Part shown: positions 16,741-26,294 of the stretch, piece after piece | How positions within the stretch are numbered: the stretch's first letter is position 1 | Layout: each line of letters opens with the position of its first letter | DNA from: Brevibacillus dissolubilis | GTDB lineage: Bacteria; Bacillota; Bacilli; Brevibacillales; Brevibacillaceae | DNA length: 64,000 bases | Reading direction: 5' to 3' | Assembly (NCBI RefSeq): GCF_006170445.1 | Contig: NZ_VCNA01000005.1 | Location: 124,001-188,000 of the forward strand | Position numbers and translations under genes: made by a program | Notes under the pieces: generated by a model | Databases searched by the model: none | Told to the model about the DNA's origin: nothing | The model's input: only the letters and a program-made list of their open reading frames with translations

Positions 16741-16944
16741 AGACGAGCAACTCCTTTAACCAAAAATGACCATACCATACGCCCCATTATAACCGATGGG
16801 AGCTGCGTGATACCAGTTTTCCTCAATTCATTCACATCGGTATGAAATGTTAAAATATTCACGAAGAAAGTATTTACTTAAAGATGGGAAACGGAGTAAG
16901 ATTCATATAAATTCTATTTCTTCTAAGTAAGGGAGCGTTAACTC

Positions 16945-19900
16945 ATGAGGTGGAAAAAATCAGCTGCTCTTTCTCTTGCTACCGTCTTCTCCGCGTTATC
17001 CATCGCGGGTGTCAGTGAGGCGATGCCGGCACTGCCCCAGTCTGTCAAAGTGACACAACCTTCCGGCGAAAGCTTCCAGGTGTCCCAGCATGGTGATGAG
17101 TGGTTCAACTGGGCCGCGACCGAAGAAGGCGATGTCATCATCAAAGATCACAAAGGCTATTGGAACTACGCGATTCTTGATAAAGATGACATCAAGTCCA
17201 GCGGTGCCAAATACAAGATTGATAAAAAATGCAAAAAGTGTGTCTCTGACAAGGAAATGCGCGAATGGGTGAAAAAGAACAAGCCCCACGAAAAGAAGAA
17301 AAAGAAGCTAGGGAAAGACGCCGGAAAAATCACGGCACAAGGCATCCAAAGCAATGACCGTGTCAATGTCAACATGGATGTCACTTCCCAGATCGAACAG
17401 GAAGCAGTGCGTCCTGACGCTTTGACCGGGACAAAAAAGCTGCTGATCCTGTTGGTTGATTTTAACGATACAACGATTCGCAATACGGAAGCGACATGGA
17501 GCAACCGCTTTTTCGGTACCGCAACGGGAACGGTGCGTCACTATTTTAATGAAGTGTCCAATGGCAGATTGACGCTCGCCCCAGCGATGGAAGCGTCGGG
17601 TACCGGTAATGACGGTGTGGTGAGAGTCAAGCTCGGCTACAATCATCCCAACACGGGACGCAATACAGGCACAGCCAACCAGCAGATCGTCACCAATGCA
17701 TTGGCGGCGGCTGATCCGTATGTCAACTTCGCCAGCTTTGATACAGATGGGGACGGCGATGTGGAGCGTGACGAGCTGTATATCGTCACCGTGACTGCCG
17801 GATATGAAGCGTCTTACAACAGCAACCAGACTCCCAACATATGGGCCCATCACTGGTACACCTCCTGGTCCATGCGTGACGGCAAAAATGTAACCGGTGA
17901 ATATGTCCAGCAAGGGGAAATCCAAGGCGATCATATGGCGACGATGGGAGTGCTATGTCATGAGCTGGCACATAGCTTCGGACTGCCAGACTTATACGAT
18001 ACGGATGGCAGCTCGCTTGGTGCAGGTATCCACAGCTTGATGGCGAGCGGCTCTTGGGGCTATGTGGGCAGCAACTACCAAGGCTCCTCCCCGACCCAGC
18101 CGGACGCTTGGTCGAAGGTGTATCTAGGCTTTGTTGACCCATATGTCGTCAGCAGCCAAGGCAACTGGAGCAATCTGACCCTCAACGCAACCCCAGGTTC
18201 ATCCAATGTGATCAAAATTCCAAGCGGGATCAGTTCCAATGAATATTTCCTGCTGGAGAACCGCCAATTCAACAGCTATGACGGAGGCTTGCGCAATGTG
18301 GTCTCAGGCAGTGGCGGGATTGCGGTCTGGCATGTCGACGATTCACTCACAAGCAATGCCAATGACAGCCGCAGATGGGTAGACCTCGAAGAGTCCAACG
18401 AAGGCTTGCTTGGCTACAGCCAGCTCGATACCAAACGATACAACGGCTATGATCATTACTTTTATTCCAGCCATGTGAATCAATTTTCTCCTGTTACCAG
18501 ACCAAGCAGCAATACGTATGAGGGCACCAATACGGGGATTCGTGTGACCGTCAACAGCACGAGCGGCACCAGCATGGGGATCGGTCTCACCGTCGACCGT
18601 ACCGCCCCGACCGCACCGGGTAACCTGCAATCCACGGCGCGTACAGCCAGCACCATTACATTGAACTGGACAGCTTCGACCGACAGCCACTCCGGCCTCG
18701 CTACGTACAAGCTGTACCGCAATGGGGTCTATCTCACCGATATCGCTCCCAGCCTTACGAGCTACACCGATGGCGGGCTTGCGACAAGCACCTCCTACAG
18801 CTACTATTTGAGCGCAGTGGATCAGATGGGCAACCAATCTGCTGCGAGCGATACGATCAGCGTACTGACCCAGGCGAGCGGGGTTGACGTGGTAGCTCCG
18901 GCCGCTCCAACCAATGTCGTGGCGACTGCGGTCGCAAGCGATCAGGTGGATCTGAGCTGGTCTGCGGCGACAGATGACAAAGGTGTCGTCAGTTATCATG
19001 TGTACCGTAGCGGGGCAGAGGTGTACAGCAGTCCGAACCTCTTTTTTGAAGATCACACCGTCACAGGGGGGCGTACGTACGACTACACCGTACGTGCGCG
19101 CGATGCCGCAGGGAATATGTCTCCCGTCAGCAACACAGCGACCGTGACCACTCCGGCTCCACCGGCGGGTACTTCTTTTGACTTCCCGCTGTCTGTCAGT
19201 GCCGGTATCAGCGAGAGCTATACACTGGGAGCGGGGCAGGAGACGTATTTCCGCTATGTACCGGCCATCTCTGGCATGCATCAGTTCACCACAGTCAGTT
19301 CTCTTGATACGTATGGTCATCTCTACAATGACAGCCGTGGGGAACTGGCTGCCGACGATGATTCAGGCGATGGCAACAACACACTGGTCAGCTACAGCCT
19401 CACCGCAGGCCAAACCTATTATTTCAAAGTACGGGGCTACAACGCAGCGATGACAGGCTCGTACCAGCTCAACATCATCGCTCCAACCGGAAGTGCTGGT
19501 GATTCCTTCAGCAACCCGATACCAGTAAGCGCTGGTACAACCGAAAGCTATACGCTTCAGGCGGGTCAGGCGTTGTACTACCGCTATGTGCCTACAGCAT
19601 CCGGCACGTACACCATCACCACGCTCGGCACTACCGATACGTACGGACATCTGTACAACAGCGCCCAGACCGAGCTGGTCACCAACGATGATGACGGGGA
19701 AGGCAACAACACCCAGATCACCTACAACCTCACCGCAGGCCAGACCTACTACATCAAAATCCGTGGGTATAACACCAGCACAACAGGAGCCTTCCAGCTC
19801 AAGATCAGTCAGAACTTGACATTCAACCATGTTGAGGGAGATTCTTTTGCCAACTCGATTCCGATTCAGGCAAGTGCAGGTACTACCTATCAGCTACATG

Positions 19901-20151
19901 CAGGTCAAAGCTATTACTTCCTGCTCGTACCAGGTCAGACACGTACCTACAGCCTCAGCACCCAAAGCGATGTCGATCTGTACGGCCATCTCTATGATGC
20001 AAGCCAAATGGAGCTTGCGGCCAATGATGATGACGGAGACGGCAATAATCCGCTGATCACCTACACGCTCGACGCTTATCAGACCTACTATTTCCAAGTG
20101 CGTGGCTACCACACATCCACCAACGGCTCTTTCCAGCTCGTCCTCAACTAA
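16945..20151 (+). CDS. secreted M6-family metalloprotease with two FN3 and three PPC domains
   Basis: 1068 residues. The signal peptide (MRWKKSAALSLATVFSALSI, ending near SEA) is followed by a propeptide containing a lysine cluster. The M6 peptidase domain has the zinc motif HELAHSFGLPD: His339, Glu340, His343 and Asp349. A calcium-loop sequence DTDGDGDVERDE starts at residue 266. Two fibronectin type III domains follow (about 550-725), then three pre-peptidase C-terminal (PPC) repeats (each with SYTLxAGQxxYxxYVP and GNNTxxxYxLTAGQTYYxKVRGY). Immune inhibitor A of Bacillus is the best-known family member. A paralogue lies directly downstream. Extracellular protein degradation is the likely role. 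Confidence 0.92.
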   Translation: MRWKKSAALSLATVFSALSIAGVSEAMPALPQSVKVTQPSGESFQVSQHGDEWFNWAATEEGDVIIKDHKGYWNYAILDKDDIKSSGAKYKIDKKCKKCVSDKEMREWVKKNKPHEKKKKKLGKDAGKITAQGIQSNDRVNVNMDVTSQIEQEAVRPDALTGTKKLLILLVDFNDTTIRNTEATWSNRFFGTATGTVRHYFNEVSNGRLTLAPAMEASGTGNDGVVRVKLGYNHPNTGRNTGTANQQIVTNALAAADPYVNFASFDTDGDGDVERDELYIVTVTAGYEASYNSNQTPNIWAHHWYTSWSMRDGKNVTGEYVQQGEIQGDHMATMGVLCHELAHSFGLPDLYDTDGSSLGAGIHSLMASGSWGYVGSNYQGSSPTQPDAWSKVYLGFVDPYVVSSQGNWSNLTLNATPGSSNVIKIPSGISSNEYFLLENRQFNSYDGGLRNVVSGSGGIAVWHVDDSLTSNANDSRRWVDLEESNEGLLGYSQLDTKRYNGYDHYFYSSHVNQFSPVTRPSSNTYEGTNTGIRVTVNSTSGTSMGIGLTVDRTAPTAPGNLQSTARTASTITLNWTASTDSHSGLATYKLYRNGVYLTDIAPSLTSYTDGGLATSTSYSYYLSAVDQMGNQSAASDTISVLTQASGVDVVAPAAPTNVVATAVASDQVDLSWSAATDDKGVVSYHVYRSGAEVYSSPNLFFEDHTVTGGRTYDYTVRARDAAGNMSPVSNTATVTTPAPPAGTSFDFPLSVSAGISESYTLGAGQETYFRYVPAISGMHQFTTVSSLDTYGHLYNDSRGELAADDDSGDGNNTLVSYSLTAGQTYYFKVRGYNAAMTGSYQLNIIAPTGSAGDSFSNPIPVSAGTTESYTLQAGQALYYRYVPTASGTYTITTLGTTDTYGHLYNSAQTELVTNDDDGEGNNTQITYNLTAGQTYYIKIRGYNTSTTGAFQLKISQNLTFNHVEGDSFANSIPIQASAGTTYQLHAGQSYYFLLVPGQTRTYSLSTQSDVDLYGHLYDASQMELAANDDDGDGNNPLITYTLDAYQTYYFQVRGYHTSTNGSFQLVLN

Positions 20152-20174
20152 CAGCGTGGAATATAGAAAAAGGC

Positions 20175-20221
20175 AAGAACCACCCGCAGAGACTCTCAAA
20201 TCTGACGGGTGGTTCTTTTTA
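20175..20221 (+). terminator. terminator between the two M6 protease genes
   Basis: AGAACCACCCG / CGGGTGGTTCT hairpin followed by TTTTT. The two genes are therefore separate transcription units. Confidence 0.85.
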
Positions 20222-20328
20222 ATAGAAGGGATAGAAGAAAATGAAAAAATTGTATTTACAATGATTGGGGTAAGGAGATAAGATACTATTTGCACTATTC
20301 ATATCTATCTTATAAAGGGGAGTTGTAC

Positions 20329-23300
20329 ATGAAGTGGAAAAAAACGGCGGCCCTTTCCTATGCCACCGTATTCTCGGCTCTGTCCCTGGCCACGGGTGTC
20401 TATGCGGCGCCTGCGAATCCCGACTCTTTTGAAGTGTCTCAACCATCTGGTGAAGCTTTTGAGATGAAGCAGAACGGTGACGAGTGGTTCAACTGGCAAA
20501 CATCTGGAGACGGCGATGTGCTGATCAAGGACAAAAAAGGCTTCTGGAACTACGCGATTCTGGAGGACAACAAGCTTCAGGCGAGCGGCTCCAAGTACAA
20601 GATCGACAAAAAATGTGACAACTGTATCTCCGACAAGGAGCTGCGCAAATGGGTGAAGGAATACAAGCCCCATGAGAAAAAGAAAAAAGAATGGAAAAAA
20701 GAACGGGAGGCCGACCAGGTTAAGCTAAAGGCAGGTGTGACCGAGCTTCGAGGTGAGGGTGTCACAGCCGATGCAGCTCTGACTGGTACGAAAAAACTGC
20801 TCGTCCTGCTGGTTGATTTCAACGATGTGACGATTCAAAACACAGACTCGACATGGAGCAACCGATTCTTCGGTACATCTGTCGGAACAGTCCGAAATTA
20901 TTTCAACGAGGTAAGCAATGGACGCCTGACGATCGCGCCTGCCGCCGAAACAGGGGGTCTTGGCGATGACGGGGTGATCCGGGTCAAGCTCAACTACAAC
21001 CACCCCAACACGGGCAGTCAGTTCACCCAAGCGAACAAAGATATCGTCACCAATGCACTGAACGCGGCAGACCCATACGTCAATTTTGCCAGCTTTGACG
21101 CAGATGGTGACGGAGACGTAGAAAAAGATGAGCTCTACATCGTAACCGTCACCGCAGGCTATGAAGCTTCTTACAGTGCAAGCTATACCCCGAACCTCTG
21201 GGGTCACCACTGGTACACCGCTTCCTCTACCCGCGATGGTAAAATCATCTCTGGTGAATACGTACAGCAGGCCGAGCTTCACGGTGACCACATGGCGACG
21301 ATGGGGATTCTGTGCCATGAATTAGGTCACAGCATGACCCTCCCTGACCTGTATGATACCGATGGCAGCAGTGCAGGCGTCGGCGGCCACAGCTTGATGG
21401 GTGCAGGCTCATGGGGCCGGGCAGCCGGACAATACAGCGGTCAGTCTCCGACCCATCTGGATGCCTGGTCCAAGCAGTTCCTCGGGTTTGTAGACCCGAC
21501 TGTCATCACCGCAGAAGGCAACTATACCTACACACTCAATGCTGCTCCGGGTGCTTACAATACAGTGAAAATCAATGCAGGTACAACCTCTGGCGAATAC
21601 TTCCTGCTGGAAAACCGCCAGTTCAATGGATATGACGCAGGCTTGACCCGGACGGTTACAGGCAGCGGCGGAATCGCGATCTGGCATATCGATGATGCGA
21701 TCACGACCAATGCCAATGATACCCACCGTAAAGTCGACGTGGAAGAATCCAATGAAGCAGCACTGGGCTACAGCCAGATCGACACCGATGTTGCTACAGG
21801 CTATGACCACTACTTTTATCTGGGTAAGGTCAACGAGTGGTCCCAATACACCACTCCCAACAGCAATCTTTACTCCGGCAACAAAACCGGTGTCAAAGTG
21901 ACGGTCAACAGCACAAGCGGCAATGCGATGAGCGTCAATATTTTCTACGACAAAACCGCTCCGAGTGCCCCATCCAACCTGACTGCAGCCAGTGACAGTG
22001 CATCTACCATCACACTCAACTGGAGTGGAGCAACAGATAACACCGGAGTGACCGGCTACCGTATCTATCGTGATGGCGGGGTTGTCGCGACGGTGACCGG
22101 AACCAGCTATACCGATACGGGACTTGTGATGAATCAGACCTATTCGTATCAGATCATGGCGATCGATGGGGCGGATAATCATTCGTTTCTGAGCAACCAG
22201 GTGCAGATGGTAACACAGGGCAGTACGGTTGACATCATCGCACCAACCGCCCCGACCAATGTGACGGTATCACCTATCTATGCGAACAAGCTCAATATCA
22301 GTTGGACGGCTTCCACTGACAATATCGGTGTGACCGAATACATCATCTATGACGGCAATGGTAACCAAATTGGCACCACCACGCGCACCATCTTTGGTCA
22401 TACCCCGCTGATCCCTGACACGACCTACTATTATCAGGTGAAGGCAAAAGACGCAGCGGGTAATCTCTCTCCTGCCAGTGCAATTGTTTCGGGGAAGACC
22501 AATCCTGATACGACTGCGCCAACCGATCCGAGCAACCTGAATGCGACAGCTGTCTCTGCCAATCAGATCAACCTGAGCTGGACGGCTGGTACAGATGATA
22601 TCGGGATCACCGAATACATCATCTATAACAGCACGACAAGTACCGAAATCGGCAGAACGACTGCGACATCATTTGCCCACACTGGTTTGAAGCCAAATAT
22701 CGGCTACTTTTACAGAGTGAAAGCAAAAGACGCCGCAGGCAATCTTTCCCCGGGGAATCAAGTGTTCAGCGCATATACTCCTGCCGATACCGCACCACCT
22801 ACCGCTCCAGGCAACCTGACAGCGACCACCGTCTCTACCAGCCAGATTGATCTGAAATGGACCGCTGCTACAGATGGCACAGGTGTCTACCAATATGTCA
22901 TCTATGACAGCACCGGTAAACAGATCGGTCTGACCAACTACATGGTATTCTCCTACTCCGCCAAAGGTCTCACACCAGGCGTCACCCATACGTTCCAAGT
23001 CAAAGCCAAGGATGAAGCAGGCAATCTCTCTGTTGCAAGTACGGCTTCGGCTACCACGATCGCAGATTATACGATTCCGTCGACTCCCGGCAATCTGACG
23101 GCCACACCGTTTTCGTACAGACAGATTGACCTGAAATGGACGCCATCTACTGACAACACCGCTGTCAAGGAATATGTCATCTACACCAATAGCGGTATCC
23201 AACTTGGTACAAGCACCACCAACACGTTCTCCCACATGGGTCTGACTGGCAGCACCACCTACTCTTATCTCGTCAAGGCAAGAGATACCGCAGGCAACCT

Positions 23301-23910
23301 TTCCCTGGCAAGCAACATCGCCACGGCCACTACGCCAGTCACGAGCACAGATATGACCGCTCCGACCAGTCCAACTGGTCTGTCAGCCAAAGCGGTATCC
23401 GGCAACCAAATCACCCTGTACTGGACGGAAGGAACCGATAACGTCGGGGTAACCGGCTACCTGATCTACAACAGTGGTACCCTTGTCGGCACAACACAGA
23501 CCCCATTCTTCGCCCACTACAATCTGACCCCGAACACCGGATACTACTATCAGGTCAAAACAAGAGATGCGGCAGGCAACCTCTCTATCGGCTCTACCGT
23601 TGTCTCCGCGGTCACCCCTAGCACGATTATCGACGCTCCGCCGATGCGCCCTGGTAACCTTACGGCGAAAGGGATCAGCACAAATCAAATCCAAATCAAC
23701 TGGATCGCCTCCACCGACGATGTAGGCGTCACCGAATATCAAGTGTACGAAAGCGGTGTACTAATCGGAACCGTTTCATCCACCACCACCACATTCACCC
23801 AGACCGTGCCTAACACTTGGTACCGTTATTATCAGGTTAAAGCAAAAGACACCGCAGGAAACATCTCTGAAGGAAGCAACGTTGCCAAGGCTCAACCGAT
23901 CCTTCCCTAG
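20329..23910 (+). CDS. secreted M6-family metalloprotease with seven FN3 domains
   Basis: 1193 residues from ATG 20329, chosen because AAAGGGGAG precedes it and the signal peptide starts there (MKWKKTAALSYATVFSALSL). The N-terminal 550 residues closely parallel the upstream paralogue: same propeptide, DADGDGDVEKDE calcium loop, and zinc motif HELGHSMTLPD with His330, Glu331, His334 and Asp340. The C-terminal part differs completely: seven tandem fibronectin type III domains of about 90 residues, each with the pattern APxxPxNLTA, LxWTxxTDxxGVxxYxIY and YxVKAKDxAGNLS. The two genes look like a tandem duplication followed by module exchange. FN3 arrays in secreted enzymes often act as spacers or bind polymers. 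Confidence 0.92.
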   Translation: MKWKKTAALSYATVFSALSLATGVYAAPANPDSFEVSQPSGEAFEMKQNGDEWFNWQTSGDGDVLIKDKKGFWNYAILEDNKLQASGSKYKIDKKCDNCISDKELRKWVKEYKPHEKKKKEWKKEREADQVKLKAGVTELRGEGVTADAALTGTKKLLVLLVDFNDVTIQNTDSTWSNRFFGTSVGTVRNYFNEVSNGRLTIAPAAETGGLGDDGVIRVKLNYNHPNTGSQFTQANKDIVTNALNAADPYVNFASFDADGDGDVEKDELYIVTVTAGYEASYSASYTPNLWGHHWYTASSTRDGKIISGEYVQQAELHGDHMATMGILCHELGHSMTLPDLYDTDGSSAGVGGHSLMGAGSWGRAAGQYSGQSPTHLDAWSKQFLGFVDPTVITAEGNYTYTLNAAPGAYNTVKINAGTTSGEYFLLENRQFNGYDAGLTRTVTGSGGIAIWHIDDAITTNANDTHRKVDVEESNEAALGYSQIDTDVATGYDHYFYLGKVNEWSQYTTPNSNLYSGNKTGVKVTVNSTSGNAMSVNIFYDKTAPSAPSNLTAASDSASTITLNWSGATDNTGVTGYRIYRDGGVVATVTGTSYTDTGLVMNQTYSYQIMAIDGADNHSFLSNQVQMVTQGSTVDIIAPTAPTNVTVSPIYANKLNISWTASTDNIGVTEYIIYDGNGNQIGTTTRTIFGHTPLIPDTTYYYQVKAKDAAGNLSPASAIVSGKTNPDTTAPTDPSNLNATAVSANQINLSWTAGTDDIGITEYIIYNSTTSTEIGRTTATSFAHTGLKPNIGYFYRVKAKDAAGNLSPGNQVFSAYTPADTAPPTAPGNLTATTVSTSQIDLKWTAATDGTGVYQYVIYDSTGKQIGLTNYMVFSYSAKGLTPGVTHTFQVKAKDEAGNLSVASTASATTIADYTIPSTPGNLTATPFSYRQIDLKWTPSTDNTAVKEYVIYTNSGIQLGTSTTNTFSHMGLTGSTTYSYLVKARDTAGNLSLASNIATATTPVTSTDMTAPTSPTGLSAKAVSGNQITLYWTEGTDNVGVTGYLIYNSGTLVGTTQTPFFAHYNLTPNTGYYYQVKTRDAAGNLSIGSTVVSAVTPSTIIDAPPMRPGNLTAKGISTNQIQINWIASTDDVGVTEYQVYESGVLIGTVSSTTTTFTQTVPNTWYRYYQVKAKDTAGNISEGSNVAKAQPILP

Positions 23911-23943
23911 ATAAAGGGAAGGCATCTCCATAATCAATCCCTA

Positions 23944-23997
23944 AAAAAATCGCCCACCACGGAACCTGTCAAGGCTCCATGGCGGGCGATTTTTTTA
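23944..23997. terminator. bidirectional terminator after the second M6 protease gene
   Basis: AAAAATCGCCC pairs with GGGCGATTTTTTT, with inner GGAACC / GGCTCC pairing. Confidence 0.8.
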
Positions 23998-24099
23998 TCT
24001 GTGTCGTAATCCTGATTCTGAGTCGTAAAAATAAGAGCACGTGCTGAACTGGATAGCCGGAGTTTATTTTGTCTTTTATAAACGGCAGGGCCTAACACC

Positions 24100-24191
24100 G
24101 AGAGCGGGAGGAGAGTATCTGTTTGCAAGGAGACCGGCTGAACGAAGTGAGGGAAAGGCGACTGGAAAACAGATACTCTCCTCCCACTCTC
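24100..24191. repeat. palindromic element S1 (conserved 42-nt loop, variable stem)
   Basis: A 25-bp stem (24100-24124 with 24167-24191, one mismatch) encloses a 42-nt loop. The loop is identical at 41 of 42 positions to the loop of the element at 49501-49586, and the eight loop-proximal stem pairs (ATCTGTTT / AAACAGAT) are also the same. The outer stem differs between copies yet stays complementary. There is no T run on either side, so it is not an ordinary terminator. No open frame crosses it convincingly. The surrounding 23998-24221 holds no gene. Confidence 0.85.
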
Positions 24192-24221
24192 ACCCCCCGC
24201 GCCTCCGGGCCTATAAAAAAG

Positions 24222-24260
24222 CAAAAAAACCTGCCGCCTACCGAAGCAGGCAACAGGTTT
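24222..24260 (-). terminator. terminator of the 53-residue gene
   Basis: On the minus strand AACCTGTTGCCTGC, a TTCG-type loop, and a pairing arm are followed by seven T. Confidence 0.8.
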
Positions 24261-24277
24261 ATCATCTCAACAAGAGT

Positions 24278-24439
24278 TTAGAGCACGTCACTTTTCGAAA
24301 CAGTCACACGTCCATCTGGAAAGAGCAGGGTAAGATCTGTGTCGGTCTCCGCCAGCACCATTCCCATTTGTGGATAGATGAATTCCACCCCAAGTCCTTT
24401 TGTCTTCACCGCAACTTTTTGTCCAAATGCGAATTTCAT
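24278..24439 (-). CDS. small hypothetical protein, 53 residues
   Basis: Reading leftwards from ATG 24439, preceded by AAAGGATGG, the product starts MKFAFGQKVAVKTKGLGVEF and ends RVTVSKSDVL. It is a compact, beta-strand-rich sequence with the FxxGQxVxVxxxGxxG pattern of small SH3-like barrels. I do not recognise a named family. Support for a real gene comes from the ribosome binding site, a strong terminator directly after the stop, and its own intergenic upstream region. It is divergent from tgt. Confidence 0.65.
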   Translation of the reverse strand: MKFAFGQKVAVKTKGLGVEFIYPQMGMVLAETDTDLTLLFPDGRVTVSKSDVL

Positions 24440-24612
24440 GACCAACACCATCCTTTACCATAAGTTATTGTTATCGTCCATAATCTTTACAAAAAATTAA
24501 TAAAACCTTTAAGTACTTAACATTATAATACGATTTCCTAAAAAGGGAAGACCTTTTCAATCAGTTGTGTCTATTTTTTTACGACAAAAACAGATGGGTG
24601 TGGCGGGTTTCC

Positions 24613-24641
24613 TTGTACTTCTGTTTCAATCCCTCTATAAT
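24613..24641 (+). promoter_or_regulatory. sigma-A promoter of the tgt-yajC unit
   Basis: TTGTAC (24613-24618), a 17-base spacer and TATAAT (24636-24641), about 75 bases upstream of the tgt start. Confidence 0.65.
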
Positions 24642-24680
24642 AGGTAGGGCGCAAGCAAATAAGGATTCTTTTATGAGTAG

Positions 24681-25847
<1,167 letters not shown>

Positions 25848-25869
25848 CCAGTTGTAAGGAGGATGTTTC

Positions 25870-26199
25870 ATGGGAGGCTTTGAACAATTTTTACCGATTA
25901 TCATCATGTTTGTGATTTTCTACTTTTTGCTGATTCGTCCGAACCAAAAGCGTCAAAAAGAGCGTAACGCTATGCTGTCCAGCATCAAAAAAGGGGACAA
26001 GGTAGTTACCATCGGCGGGATGCACGGTACGATTCACGACATCACGGACACGACTGTTTCCCTCAAAGTAGCTCACAACACCTATGTTACGTTTGACCGT
26101 GCAGCCGTCAACAGTGTAGCAGCAGCCAGCGCTGATTCCCTGACGGTAGAAAAACCAGATCTGAAAGCTTCTGACGTACAACCAGAAGAAGCGAAGTAA
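25870..26199 (+). CDS. yajC: preprotein translocase subunit YajC
   Basis: 109 residues. One N-terminal membrane helix (FLPIIIMFVIFYFLLIRPNQKRQKE) with the family's IRPQ-type motif IRPNQKR, then the cytoplasmic core MLSSIKKGDKVVTIGGMHGTI. YajC associates with SecDF in the Sec pathway. ATG follows AAGGAGG. It is the last gene of the tgt unit and is followed by a strong terminator. In related genomes a yrzE-type gene comes next; here about 10 kb of accessory DNA intervene. Confidence 0.94.
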   Translation: MGGFEQFLPIIIMFVIFYFLLIRPNQKRQKERNAMLSSIKKGDKVVTIGGMHGTIHDITDTTVSLKVAHNTYVTFDRAAVNSVAAASADSLTVEKPDLKASDVQPEEAK

Positions 26200-26222
26200 G
26201 AGAGGACAACCCTCACACATCA

Positions 26223-26263
26223 AAACCTCACCTGCACCTATTGTCGTGCGGGTGAGGTTTTTT
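26223..26263 (+). terminator. terminator of the tgt-yajC unit
   Basis: AACCTCACC / GGGTGAGGTT stem followed by TTTTTT. Confidence 0.85.
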
Positions 26264-26294
26264 ATCGTTGGCGCACCTGACATATACCTGACAG

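Noticed and set aside
24100-24191. Rho-independent terminator at S1
   Set aside because: No T run on either strand, a 42-nt conserved loop, and a separate clear terminator lies upstream at 23944-23997.
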